From assembly GCA_965203535.1 (NCBI GenBank), contig OZ241897.1, forward strand, positions 2,356,001 to 2,420,000: a DNA stretch of 64,000 bases, read 5' to 3'. Made by a program: the position numbers and the translations under genes. This document shows positions 42,959-51,586 of this stretch, in pieces. The notes beneath the pieces are model-generated. The model did not search any database, had not been told where the DNA came from, and was given only the letters and a program-made list of their open reading frames with translations. This stretch comes from JAJDTT01 sp022827025. GTDB taxonomy: Bacteria; Acidobacteriota; UBA6911; RPQK01; JAJDTT01. How positions within the stretch are numbered: the stretch's first letter is position 1; every line of letters begins with the position of its first letter.

Positions 42959-44155
42959 ATGAATCGACGCAAGTTCGTGACATCGGGCGTTGCGACCGCG
43001 GGAGGCATGGCAACCTCGGCATCCTGCGGCGGAGAAGAGACGATGACGAGCCAACCTGAAGCCACGCAGACCATGGGGCCGGCGCGCCGGAATCTCCCGT
43101 TGTACCGGGCCGATCTGGATCGCTGCCACCCGGCCTCGGCACTGAGCCGGGCGGGCCGGCTCTTCGGTTGGCGCATGATCGACTACGAGACGGAGCACTT
43201 CAAGGGGATGATGCTCCGCGCCGGACCCGAGACGGCGGCGGCCGCGGTCGAATATCCGTTGGAACTTCAGGGCTGGCACGATGTCTACCTGGGACTGTTC
43301 AACACCGCCTGGAGGCCTTATCTGGATCAGCGACTCTGGGTGAAACTGACGGAAGACCCTGCCTATAGCTGCCTTTTCCTCCAGGCTCCCAGCGTCGACA
43401 AGGGACAGGTGATCCAGGACCTGTTCTGGAGGACCGCCGACCTGACGGGACAGCGCCTGAGCTTCAGGCAGGTCGCCACCGAGCTGATTCCCGAAGGGCA
43501 TCCCGGCCGCAGCACCTGCGACACGGTCTGGGTCGCCTACGTCAAATTCGTTCCCCTCGATCCCGACGAGGTCGGGGCCCTCCATTCAGACCGGAAACAG
43601 ACCTCCACCCGAAGGCTCTTCGCCACCCAGGACTGGGGTTCGGGTTTCGCCTGGGATGCCGGCGAGGGGGCCATCCGAGACCAGTTGGAGGCCTACCGGC
43701 ACACCGACTTCAATGGGTTCTACGCCATGGACGTGCCAGGTTGGATCCGCGAGGGCCTCATCGACGGCATCGTCCCGTATACCTCGGCAGAGAGTCTTTT
43801 CAGTTGGGAGTTGGCATGGTAGAGGGCCGAGGACATCGAGTACTGGCTGTCGCTGACCAGGGGGACGGAGTGCGAGCTGGCTCTCAACGTCATGCCCAGG
43901 GTCTTGACGCCCGAACAGTACCGGAGGAAAGCCCACCAGATCCTGAAGGCCGGCGTCCCCTACCTGGCCTTTTGGGACAGCTCCAAGACCTGGGCCGTCG
44001 ACAAGATCGACGCCGGGTCCTACCAGCACCTGCGCCGGCTCGGCCACTCGCAGGAGCTGGACGACTGGGTTCAAGCCGGCGAACCGAACCTGGTCCACGG
44101 CTCGACGCCCCTGACCAGGGTGGGGGAGTGGGAGATGACGTTTATCGCCGAGTAG
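42959..44155 (+). pseudogene. Tat-exported hydrolase-like gene, broken by in-frame TAG and probable internal deletion
   Basis: The frame starts at ATG 42959 with a Tat signal (MNRRKFVTSGVATAGGMATS), runs to a TAG at 43820-43822 (WELAW-stop-RAEDIEYW), and continues in the same frame to 44155 (LTRGTECELALNVMPRVL; LAFWDSSKTWAVDKID). The stop is one base from TGG. In addition, the segment YRHTDFNGFYAMDVPGWIRE joins what I recall as two distant parts of a longer family-10-glycosidase-like protein, so about 200 residues may be missing. The final TAG coincides with a family-A palindrome at 44152. Function was probably carbohydrate-related. Confidence 0.75.
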
Positions 44156-44178
44156 GGGCGCCCCTTGTGGGCGCCCTC
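44152..44178 (+). repeat. dispersed palindrome, family A
   Basis: GTAGGGGCGCCCCTTGTGG and GCGCCCTC; the first bases include the TAG stop of the preceding frame. Confidence 0.8.
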
Positions 44179-44220
44179 TTGCGTACTATTCAGACCGCCG
44201 AATTCCCAATGGGGAAGGGA

Positions 44221-44248
44221 GGAGGGGGGACAGGAAAGTCCCCCCTCC
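44221..44248 (-). repeat. single hairpin of the GGAG/CTCC set at a stop codon
   Basis: GGAGGGGGGACAGGAAAGTC with CCCCCCTCC is a perfect stem touching the TAG stop (44248-44250) of the TPR gene, where it could end transcription. Confidence 0.75.
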
Positions 44249-45438
44249 TATTCCGGCCGGATCAGGCCTTGCTGCTCCCAGGCGGCCAGCCTCTGTTGGA
44301 GTTCCTGGGAAGCCTTGTCGCCTGATTTGAGGGCGATGAAGTTCCGGAACTCCCGGGCGGCGCCGGCGAAGTCCCTTTTCTGGGCCAGGATGGCTCCGTG
44401 GACGTAGTGGCTGCCGGCGAGGTATCTCTTGGAGTCGCTCTCCCGGACCGCGGTGATCGACTTCAAGGCCCGGTCCAGCCGGCCCAGTTGCAGGTTGGCG
44501 ACGGCGCTGAAGTACTGGGCCCGCATGATATGCGGATTCAGGCCGATGACGTGGTCGCAGTTGCGGGCCACTTCCTCCCAGGACTCGTCGCGCACTGCCA
44601 TCATGGCCAGAAACATGTAGGGACGCAGGTACTTGGGATCGGCGTCGGCCGCCTTTTTGAAATGCTCCCGGGCCGTCTCCCGGTCCCGGAGAGCATGGTG
44701 GCATCGGCCCAGCAGGTACCAGGCGGCTGCGAACTCGGGGTAGAGCTCGATGGCCTCTTTCAGGTGCCGGATGGCCTTCCGGACATCCCCCTGCTGCTTC
44801 TTCAGTTCCAGGTCGGCCTCCCGGTAAGCTTTTTGCGCTTTCTTGGGAGCGGCGAGGGTGTTGAAGCTGACCGTGGTACCGCCGACGTGCTCCAGGCGCC
44901 TCAGTACGATCACTCCCACGTCCGAGCTGTCCATGTAGCCGCGGACACCCAGGGGGATGGTGTTGGACCGAAAACCGTCCAGCGCCGTCCGGATCACGCA
45001 ACCGCTGAGATCGAACCTCTGGGAATCCTGGCGTTCCCCGGGAACGCGGGAAAAGGGATCGAAGGTGTTGGAGCCCGTTCCGGTGGGGTTGATGGCCGCT
45101 TCGCTGCCACCCAACTCGAAGCTGAAACGGCCTTCGTCTCCGTAAGTGTGAGTCTCCTGCCGGACCGAACCGCCGCAGGCCAGCTCGACGTCGAGGGCCT
45201 CGGGGAGGGGATTGCCGTCCTCCAGGATCACCCGGCCCGCCAGCAGCAGCCGCTTCGGCACCTCGATACGGTTGTCATCGAAGCCCCTGCCGGTGAGGTC
45301 CGCGTCCTGCGGCCGGTCGTCAGTCGTCCCGAACAGAGGACCCGGCCGGACGTTCTGGGCCGGGGCCACGGGCACCGGCAGCAGCGGCCCGGCCAGCAAC
45401 GCCGCCAGCCAGAACCGGATCAGCTTGTTCCTACACAT
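44248..45438 (-). CDS. exported carboxypeptidase-regulatory-like and TPR protein
   Basis: A 396-residue protein with a signal peptide (FWLAALLAGPLLPVPVAPAQ). Residues about 60-185 are a beta-sandwich of the carboxypeptidase-regulatory type (LLAGRVILEDGNPLPEALDVELACGG…GRFSFELGG). Residues about 205-390 hold TPR units (AIRHLKEAIELYPEFAAAWYLLGR; AREHFKKAADADPKYLRPYMFLA; VIGLNPHIMRAQYFSAVANL). This pairing is typical of Acidobacteriota secreted proteins of unknown role. It follows a shorter paralogue by 19 bases in one operon. Confidence 0.82.
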   Translation of the reverse strand: MCRNKLIRFWLAALLAGPLLPVPVAPAQNVRPGPLFGTTDDRPQDADLTGRGFDDNRIEVPKRLLLAGRVILEDGNPLPEALDVELACGGSVRQETHTYGDEGRFSFELGGSEAAINPTGTGSNTFDPFSRVPGERQDSQRFDLSGCVIRTALDGFRSNTIPLGVRGYMDSSDVGVIVLRRLEHVGGTTVSFNTLAAPKKAQKAYREADLELKKQQGDVRKAIRHLKEAIELYPEFAAAWYLLGRCHHALRDRETAREHFKKAADADPKYLRPYMFLAMMAVRDESWEEVARNCDHVIGLNPHIMRAQYFSAVANLQLGRLDRALKSITAVRESDSKRYLAGSHYVHGAILAQKRDFAGAAREFRNFIALKSGDKASQELQQRLAAWEQQGLIRPE

Positions 45439-45457
45439 GAAAAGGTCGCCTGCCCGT

Positions 45458-46324
45458 CTATTGGAACGTTTGCCCGGCCTGGGCAGGAGACGTTTTATCG
45501 GCCCGGATCAGGCCCTGCCGCTCCCAGGCCACGAGATTTTCCTTGATCCGGGTCGCACCCCGGCCTTGCGGAGCGATCTTCAGAAAATGCCGGAACTGTT
45601 TCGCGGCCGACTCGAAGTCCCCCTTGCGGGCCAGGACGGCTCCCCGGATGTAGTGGCTTCCGGACAGGAACCGGGAATCCTGGCTCTCCTGCACCTTGAT
45701 GGCCGACGCTTCCGCCGCCTCCATCCGGCCCAGGTTCAGACTGGCCACGGCGTGGTAGTAGATGACGATGGTGCCGATGTCGGGACGATCCAGAGCCCGT
45801 CGCTGCCCAAGCTGGATCCGGTCCGAGACGAATCCGGGCAGGTTGGCTCTCACCTCGCACCCGGACAGGTCCACCTGATCTCCGCCCGCGGTGTACTCAC
45901 CTCCCGGAACCCGGGCAAAGGGGTTCACGTTGTCGGCGTCGTTGCGCGCCACGCTGGCATCCAGGAACGCGGCGCTCGGATGCGGACTCAGGTCGAAGCT
46001 GAATTGCCCTCCCTTGAAGGTATGGACCTGCTGGCGCACCGACGCATGGCAGACCAATTCCACCACGATGGTCTCGGGAATCGGACTCCCGTCCTCGGTC
46101 ACCACCTTGCCGGCGAGGATTATCGGTCTGGACATCATCCGGCTTCGCCTATCTCCGGCCCGCTCGCTCCAGACCTGCTCGGCCGGCCCGTCGACATTTC
46201 TTCCGCCGGGTTGCCGGCTTGGCCCTTCACGGTCCCCCCGGCCTATGGAATCCTGCTGTCCGGCAAGAAACGAAGTGGCCAAGGCCAGCGCGATGCAACT
46301 TGCAAGGAAAGCTATTCGACCCAT
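45458..46324 (-). CDS. paralogue of the TPR protein lacking the central TPR region
   Basis: A 288-residue protein with a signal peptide (MGRIAFLASCIALALATSFLA). The regulatory-like sandwich (ILAGKVVTEDGSPIPETIVVELVC…) and the last repeat (HAVASLNLGRMEAAEASAIKV to LVAWERQGLIRADK) match the neighbour, but about 128 residues between DIGTIVI and YYHAVASL are missing relative to it, with the frame kept. Junction near 45757-45762. It may be functional as a sandwich-plus-short-TPR protein or be decaying. The gene leads the two-gene operon. Confidence 0.78.
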   Translation of the reverse strand: MGRIAFLASCIALALATSFLAGQQDSIGRGDREGPSRQPGGRNVDGPAEQVWSERAGDRRSRMMSRPIILAGKVVTEDGSPIPETIVVELVCHASVRQQVHTFKGGQFSFDLSPHPSAAFLDASVARNDADNVNPFARVPGGEYTAGGDQVDLSGCEVRANLPGFVSDRIQLGQRRALDRPDIGTIVIYYHAVASLNLGRMEAAEASAIKVQESQDSRFLSGSHYIRGAVLARKGDFESAAKQFRHFLKIAPQGRGATRIKENLVAWERQGLIRADKTSPAQAGQTFQ

Positions 46325-46348
46325 GAGGCCTCCTGGCGCCGGTGAATG

Positions 46349-46514
46349 CTAGGAGCCTGCGCGGCAGAAATTAATCTACTGCGAAAGCGTAGAATCGGTC
46401 CATATTTCCCCGATTTCTCGGCGAATAGAACAACTATGCACCTCCAAATCGGGAAAATCTGGCCTCGATTCTCCACTTTCTCGCTACGATCATTTCTACC
46501 GCGCAGACTCCTAG
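46349..46514. mobile_element. 166-bp palindromic MITE
   Basis: The two halves are imperfect inverted copies of each other over their full length. The ends are CTAGGAGCCTGCGCGG and, reversed, CTAGGAGTCTGCGCGG, followed by AGAAAT, GAAAG, AGAATCG and CCCGATTT boxes in the same order on both arms. It has no coding capacity. CTAG at both ends is palindromic and may be a 4-base target duplication, as in IS5-type YTAR targets; the parent IS is not in the window. It is AT-richer than its surroundings. It fills the centre of the 314-base gap 46325-46638. Confidence 0.8.
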
Positions 46515-46638
46515 GCTTCAATGAGTTATATCACTTGGTGCAAAACCGGTCCATGAAGGCCGGTGGAGGGGTGAGCAGAGAGCCTGATTTTGGTAATGTG
46601 ACGGTTTCAGGAAATCGTTCGTTACAGGTTTCACTACC

Positions 46639-47205
46639 ATGAACACGTTGGAATTGAAGAGCGGAGAGATCCAGTCGGCAGGTACGATCCGGCGGGTGGT
46701 GGAATCCATTTTGGGACGAGAACAGGGGACTCCCGTCGTGTTCGTTCCGGCTATGGGTCTGACCCGGAAGCAGTTGCTGGAGGCCGGGAGGAAAGCGGCG
46801 GACCAGGACATGGTGGTGGCGACGACGCTGGCCGAGGGACTCCGGACGTACCACATGCAGGTGGCCCGCCAATTGACGTCCGGGGAGAACTGGAGCGGGA
46901 CGCGGCGGCGCCTGGGACTCATCTTCCAGGACGTGACCGACCTGCTCAAGGGACTCCACCTGTTGGGCGAAATGAGCCCGCGGGCGGAACTCGTCGCATC
47001 CTTCTACGGCCAGGCCCTGGCGGCGACGATCCTGGTCCGGAGCTTGAAGGAGCGGGACCGCGAGGCGCAGGCACTGGTGGAGAGAAACCTGGCGATCGAT
47101 CCGGACAGTTCCTCGCTGGCAGAGGAAGTCCGCGGTCTGCTCGCGGAGGGGACGATACCGGTGTTACCCCGCGGCTTGGCCGGAACGATTTCGGCAAGGC
47201 CCTAA
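46639..47205 (+). CDS. aspartokinase-like fragment, probably non-catalytic
   Basis: A 188-residue protein resembling only the first half of aspartate kinase: GTIRRVVESILGREQGTPVVFVPAMG matches the IRRVAELI…VVVVSAMG region, then LLKGLHLLGEMSPRAELVASFYGQ matches the LLEGI…GELSPR…LSFGE region. The KFGGTSV nucleotide-binding motif is replaced by LELKSGEIQSAG and the protein ends (EGTIPVLPRGLAGTIS) just where the catalytic core would continue. It is either a pseudogene remnant or a repurposed regulatory piece. Intact frame and ATG argue against recent death. Confidence 0.65.
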   Translation: MNTLELKSGEIQSAGTIRRVVESILGREQGTPVVFVPAMGLTRKQLLEAGRKAADQDMVVATTLAEGLRTYHMQVARQLTSGENWSGTRRRLGLIFQDVTDLLKGLHLLGEMSPRAELVASFYGQALAATILVRSLKERDREAQALVERNLAIDPDSSSLAEEVRGLLAEGTIPVLPRGLAGTISARP

Positions 47206-47278
47206 TCGGAATCTCTTCCCTTCTATCGGATGTTATTCGGATCAACCCGGCGGACTGCATCCGAGATGAACGCAAAGG

Positions 47279-47284
47279 TAGAAT
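47279..47284 (+). promoter_or_regulatory. predicted -10 box TAGAAT for the MauE-like gene, near-leaderless
   Basis: AAAGGTAGAATAGTCGGACATG: eight bases separate the hexamer from the ATG at 47293. Confidence 0.45.
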
Positions 47285-47292
47285 AGTCGGAC

Positions 47293-48192
47293 ATGGTTCA
47301 GGACCAGACCCGTTGGAAAGAACATGCCGGGACGGCCGGTGCGGTGCTTTTGAGTATGGTGTTTCTGGTCGCCGCCTACGGCAAGGGCTGGAACGCGGAC
47401 GACTTCGGCGCCTTCATCGACCAGATCCGGCAGGAGGAGTTGGATTTCCTGTTCACGGCCACTCAGGTGGCGCTGATCGCCCTGGCCCTGCAGGCCGGCC
47501 TGGGAACGGCGTTGCTGTTGGGAGTCCGGCACCTCGTCGTCCTGCTGCCCACCGCGGGCCTGGTGGTCTTCTTGATCTTCCTGAACGGACGCAACTACTG
47601 GCTCGTGTCCCAGGGACTGCGGGAACCGGGGAGTTGCGGCTGCTTCGGGTCCCTGATCGAGCGCACTCCCGCTGAGGCGTTCTGGCAGGATCTCCTGCTG
47701 ATGGTTCCCTTTACCCTGGTCTGCTTCTGGAGGAGGCGCAAATCGGGAGGCCTCCCCAAGAGGCGGCTGGTCCTGGCGCTGCTGATGGCTTTCGGAGTCC
47801 CCCTCTGGGCCTACAGGATCACGGACATCGAATTTATCGAGGCGGCCCATCGGTTGGGTTCACTGGCCGAGACCTCCCGGTTCGTGGCCAGTCAAAATTA
47901 CTCCCTCACCGTCGACGGCCATCCCGAAGACCAGGCGCGGATCTTTGAATCGGAAGGGGCCAGCGGCTTTCTTATCCAAGTCCCCGGATTGGACGAACCG
48001 CTCCTGATGGACCTGCGGAACAACTCGGTCCGAAAAATCGATCCCGATTCGGTCCGGGCCGTTCCGGGAGACGCTCTGGAACTGCTGGATTCTCCACAAA
48101 AAGGGGAGGAGACACCGTTCGCCCCCGGAGGAGGCGGAGTCCGCTTCGAGCTGGGTGGACGGACGTTCACACTGGGACCACCGGCCCGGTAG
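47293..48192 (+). CDS. MauE/DoxX-like membrane protein
   Basis: A 299-residue protein. Residues about 10-190 have four or five membrane segments (AGAVLLSMVFLVAAYGKG; VALIALALQAGLGTALLL; HLVVLLPTAGLVVFLIFL; LVLALLMAFGVPLWAY). The SCGCFG cysteine motif between segments 3 and 4 is diagnostic of the MauE group, which supports disulfide formation or redox maturation. The C-terminal 110 residues are a periplasmic, soluble extension of unknown type. No mau partner genes are near. Confidence 0.8.
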   Translation: MVQDQTRWKEHAGTAGAVLLSMVFLVAAYGKGWNADDFGAFIDQIRQEELDFLFTATQVALIALALQAGLGTALLLGVRHLVVLLPTAGLVVFLIFLNGRNYWLVSQGLREPGSCGCFGSLIERTPAEAFWQDLLLMVPFTLVCFWRRRKSGGLPKRRLVLALLMAFGVPLWAYRITDIEFIEAAHRLGSLAETSRFVASQNYSLTVDGHPEDQARIFESEGASGFLIQVPGLDEPLLMDLRNNSVRKIDPDSVRAVPGDALELLDSPQKGEETPFAPGGGGVRFELGGRTFTLGPPAR

Positions 48193-48207
48193 TCCCAACG
48201 CGCAGAA

Positions 48208-48936
48208 TCACGAAGAGGGCATGCGCGTGAGGCGCGGCCTGACCTTGCACAGTTTCAACCACTCGAGCAGGCGGATCACGGGCCACGCCGGGTCGATCTC
48301 GCTGAGACGAAGGCTCAGCTTGGGGGACGACGGGGCATGGTGGTGGTTGTTGTGCAGCCCCTCGCCGGCGGTGATCCAGGCCACCCAACGCAGGTTGGTG
48401 GCGGTGTTGTGGAAGTTCTTGTAGCCCACGGCGTGGCAGGCTCCGTTGATCATGCCGTTGAGGAAGACGTAGACCACCGCCTGGATCAGAAACGACGCGA
48501 TCCCGGCGATCGGTCCCAACAACACCCCCGCGGCCAGAACTCCCAGGAACAGGCCCAAATACCCCTGCCGGTGCATGAAGTCCTCGACCCGGTTGGTGCG
48601 GATGTCCCGGGTGTACCGGGCCACGGTCTCCGGGTTGGCCGCTTCCTTGCGGTAGAGGTAGGCATTGGTCAGCAGGACCTTCCACAGACCCTCCAGTTTG
48701 GGACTGTGGGGATCCCCGTGCTCGTCGGGAAACTGGTGGTGCTTGCGGTGAACCGCGACCCACTCCCGCGGGTCGATGGCGGTATGCAACCAGAGCCAGA
48801 ACTGCATGGCCATGGCCACCGAAGGATGCAATTTGAGAGCATGGTGAGACATGTACCGGTGAAGGTAGATCGTGGTGCAGAGATTGGAAATCTGGACCAC
48901 CACGGCCACGTAGATGGCCGCATAGAGGAAAATCAT
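48208..48936 (-). CDS. membrane fatty-acid (acyl-CoA) desaturase
   Basis: A 242-residue di-iron desaturase of the delta-9 type. The three His boxes are HRYMSHH, HRKHHQ and HNNHHH, all complete, with WLHTAIDPREWVAVHRK between. Four membrane segments are predicted. It introduces a double bond into acyl chains and so adjusts membrane fluidity. It is somewhat shorter than many homologues (about 280-320), with a short N-terminus. A good promoter lies 48-76 bases upstream. Confidence 0.9.
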   Translation of the reverse strand: MIFLYAAIYVAVVVQISNLCTTIYLHRYMSHHALKLHPSVAMAMQFWLWLHTAIDPREWVAVHRKHHQFPDEHGDPHSPKLEGLWKVLLTNAYLYRKEAANPETVARYTRDIRTNRVEDFMHRQGYLGLFLGVLAAGVLLGPIAGIASFLIQAVVYVFLNGMINGACHAVGYKNFHNTATNLRWVAWITAGEGLHNNHHHAPSSPKLSLRLSEIDPAWPVIRLLEWLKLCKVRPRLTRMPSS

Positions 48937-48983
48937 TTTCAGGTCCTTTCTTCGGCCCCGGAGACTCCCGTGCCGGCGGGGGA

Positions 48984-49012
48984 AGTATAGTCAGCCGTGG
49001 CACATCTCGCAA
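48984..49012 (-). promoter_or_regulatory. promoter of the desaturase gene
   Basis: On the minus strand, TTGCGA (49012-49007), 17 bases, TATACT (48989-48984), 47 bases before the ATG at 48936. Confidence 0.6.
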
Positions 49013-49093
49013 GACGGAGAGCACCGGACAGGAGAGATGTGAGCCGCTGAAACCCCTCTTCTCATGTGCTATTCTCGCGGTTCGGAGGGGGTT

Positions 49094-50098
49094 ATGGGAC
49101 GACCGGTCACTTTGTTTACGGGGCAATGGGCCGATCTGGATTTCGACACCATGTGCCGCAAGGCCAAGGAATTCGGCTACGACGGCCTGGAGCTCGCCTG
49201 CTGGGGAGATCACTTCGAGGTCCATCGGGCGCTGGAAGAGGATTCCTACTGCCGGAATCACTGGGACACGCTGAACCGGCACGGACTCCAGTGCTACGCC
49301 GTCAGCAACCACCTCGTGGGCCAGGCGGTCTGCGACAACATCGACGACCGGCACCAGGCCATCCTGCCTCCCGCGGTCTGGGGTGACGGCGACCCGGAGG
49401 GGGTTCAGGAGAGAGCCGCCCGGGAGATGGAGAACACGGCCCGGGCCGCGGCCGAGTTCGGGATCAAGATCGTCAACGGGTTTACGGGAAGCAGCATCTG
49501 GCATCTCCTCTACTCCTTTCCCCCCGTGGCCCCCGAGTCCATCGAGCAGGGTTTCCAGGACGTGGGCCGCCGCTGGCTGCCCATCCTCCAGGTGTTCCAG
49601 GACTGCGGCGTACGGTTCGGATTGGAGGTCCATCCCACCGAGATCGCCTTCGACATCTCCAGCGCCGAAAAAACCATCGAGGCCGTCGGCGGGCACGAAA
49701 GCTTCGGCTTCAACTACGATCCCAGCCACCTGGGCTACCAGGGAGTCGACTACGTGGAGTTCATCCGGACCTTCGGGGACCGGATCGTCCACGTCCACAT
49801 GAAGGACGCGTACTGGTCTCCGGCGCCCACCCGGGCCGGCGTGTTCGGCGGGCATCTCCCCTTCGGACACCCGGACCGATTCTGGGACTTCCGGTCCCTG
49901 GGCCGGGGCAGCGTCCGATTCGAAGAGGTGATCCGCGCCCTGAACGACGTCGGCTACGGCGGCCCGCTCTCGGTGGAATGGGAAGACCCGGGCATGGACC
50001 GGGAGCATGGCGCCACCGAGTCCGCCGCTTTCGTCCGGTCCATCGACTTCAAACCCTCCGGCGTGGCTTTCGACGCCGCCTTTTCCAAGGAGGAGTGA
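49094..50098 (+). CDS. sugar phosphate isomerase/epimerase-like TIM barrel
   Basis: A 334-residue AP-endonuclease-2-type barrel. VTLFTGQWADLDFDTMCRKA, EFGIKIVNGFTGSSIW, CGVRFGLEVHPTEIAFD, FGFNYDPSHLGYQGVDY and DRIVHVHMKDAYW contain the metal-binding Glu, His, Asp and His of the family, ending with the GPLSVEWEDPGMD Glu. It probably isomerises or epimerises a keto sugar or inositol derivative. GGAGGGGG precedes the ATG at 49094. The PQQ-like gene starts 49 bases after its stop. Confidence 0.87.
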   Translation: MGRPVTLFTGQWADLDFDTMCRKAKEFGYDGLELACWGDHFEVHRALEEDSYCRNHWDTLNRHGLQCYAVSNHLVGQAVCDNIDDRHQAILPPAVWGDGDPEGVQERAAREMENTARAAAEFGIKIVNGFTGSSIWHLLYSFPPVAPESIEQGFQDVGRRWLPILQVFQDCGVRFGLEVHPTEIAFDISSAEKTIEAVGGHESFGFNYDPSHLGYQGVDYVEFIRTFGDRIVHVHMKDAYWSPAPTRAGVFGGHLPFGHPDRFWDFRSLGRGSVRFEEVIRALNDVGYGGPLSVEWEDPGMDREHGATESAAFVRSIDFKPSGVAFDAAFSKEE

Positions 50099-50147
50099 CC
50101 GCCCTGGTTCCGGGGCCGAGATCCTCGCCAGTCGCATCCGCCAACCC

Positions 50148-51359
50148 ATGAACCGGCTCCTTCCCCTCCTGGTCCTCAACGTCAGCCTCCTGCAGGCCGA
50201 GGAGTGGCCCCAGTTTCGAGGCCCGGATGGACAGGGCCACTCAAGCGAAATCAAGCTGCCCCTGAACTGGTCCGAGGAGAAGAACATCCGCTGGAAGGTC
50301 CCGGTCCCCGGCTCCGGCTGGTCGTCACCGGTGGTTCAGGACGGGCGGATCTGGCTCACCGCCGCCCGGGACAAGGGACGGTCCCTTCGAATAATCTGCC
50401 TGGACCTGGAGACCGGAAAGCTGCTTCACGACCTGGAGGTCTTCCGGCGCGAAGACCCGGGAAGCATCCACTCCAAGAACAGCTATGCGTCTCCCACCGC
50501 CTTGCTGGAGGGAGAACGGGTCTACGTCCACTACGGCACCAACGGGACGGCCGCTCTCTCGACCGATGGACAAGTGCTTTGGCGCACGCGGCTCCAGTAC
50601 CAGCACGGCCACGGTCCGGGGGGCTCCCCGGTGCTCTTCGAGGACCTGCTCATGGTCGCCTGCGACGGGACCGACGTTCAGTACGTGGCCGCTCTCGACA
50701 AGGAAGACGGCGGACTCCGCTGGAAGACCCAGCGCCCGGGATACATGGCCTACTCCACCCCCCTGATCATCCAGGTGGGGGGGCGGCCCCAACTGGTCAG
50801 TCCGGGCGGACACCAGGTCGGAGCCTACGATCCGCGCACCGGGGAGGTGATCTGGTGGATCACCCACGACGGATTCTCGGGAGTTCCCCGCCCCGTCTTC
50901 GGCCACGACCTGGTCTTCGTCATTTCGGGGTACACCCGTCCCATCCTCTATGCCGTCCGGCCCGGCGGCAGCGGGGACGTCACCGGGAGCCACGTCGCCT
51001 GGACGCTCTCGCGTGGAGCTCCCCTGAACCCGTCACCGATCCTGGTGGGGGACGAGCTCTACGTGGTCAGCGACGTGGGGGTGGCGACCTGCCTGGACGC
51101 CAAGACCGGAGAGGTGCATTGGAAGCAACGCCTGAGGGGCCAGTTCTCCGCGTCTCCGCTCTACGGCGCCGAACGGATCTACTTCCTCAACGAGACGGGA
51201 GAAACCTTCGTGGTCGCTCCCAGGAAGGCTTTCCGGGAGCTGGCGAGGAACCAGGTGGACGGCCGGACCCTCGCCTCCCTGGCGGTCGCGGGTGAGACGC
51301 TGCTGCTGAGGACCGGCACCCACCTGTACCGGATCGAGCAGACTTCGGAAGAGTATTAG
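50148..51359 (+). CDS. exported PQQ-like beta-propeller protein
   Basis: A 403-residue protein with a short signal (MNRLLPLLVLNVSLLQAEE) and the WPQFRGPDGQGHSSE opening, homologous to the propeller at 10534. Blade motifs are ICLDLETGKLLHDLEV, YVAALDKEDGGLRWKTQR and TCLDAKTGEVHWKQRL. No catalytic or haem motif is visible. It is likely periplasmic and may bind a partner or substrate of the neighbouring isomerase system. The ATG at 50148 was chosen as the signal start. Confidence 0.83.
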   Translation: MNRLLPLLVLNVSLLQAEEWPQFRGPDGQGHSSEIKLPLNWSEEKNIRWKVPVPGSGWSSPVVQDGRIWLTAARDKGRSLRIICLDLETGKLLHDLEVFRREDPGSIHSKNSYASPTALLEGERVYVHYGTNGTAALSTDGQVLWRTRLQYQHGHGPGGSPVLFEDLLMVACDGTDVQYVAALDKEDGGLRWKTQRPGYMAYSTPLIIQVGGRPQLVSPGGHQVGAYDPRTGEVIWWITHDGFSGVPRPVFGHDLVFVISGYTRPILYAVRPGGSGDVTGSHVAWTLSRGAPLNPSPILVGDELYVVSDVGVATCLDAKTGEVHWKQRLRGQFSASPLYGAERIYFLNETGETFVVAPRKAFRELARNQVDGRTLASLAVAGETLLLRTGTHLYRIEQTSEEY

Positions 51360-51367
51360 CGACGGGG

Positions 51368-51586
51368 GGAGCGGCGTCATTCTTGGCGCCGTCTTACGAC
51401 CTCGCATTCAAGAAAAATCGGGCGGCCCCGTCGTCTCTCCCCCCCTCAGCTCGTCCTCCCCGCACGGCGCGAGAGCGCTCGCGAACGGACCGACTTTCCC
51501 TCCAATGCAAAAGGCCGGGACGTCGGGCCGCCGTGCTTCGATAACGCCCGACGCTCGAAAGAGGGCGCCAAGAATGACGCCCCTCC
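51368..51586 (+). repeat. palindrome-bounded element, family C (copy X)
   Basis: It begins GGAGCGGCGTCATTCTTGGC and ends with the inverted form GCCAAGAATGACGCCCCTCC, each end being itself a small hairpin. The interior (TACGACCTCGCATTCAAGAA … CGCTCGAAAGAGGGC) recurs at 55096-55518. The last base touches the TGA of the FG-GAP gene. The element fills the gap 51360-51586; no gene is seen inside. Confidence 0.75.
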
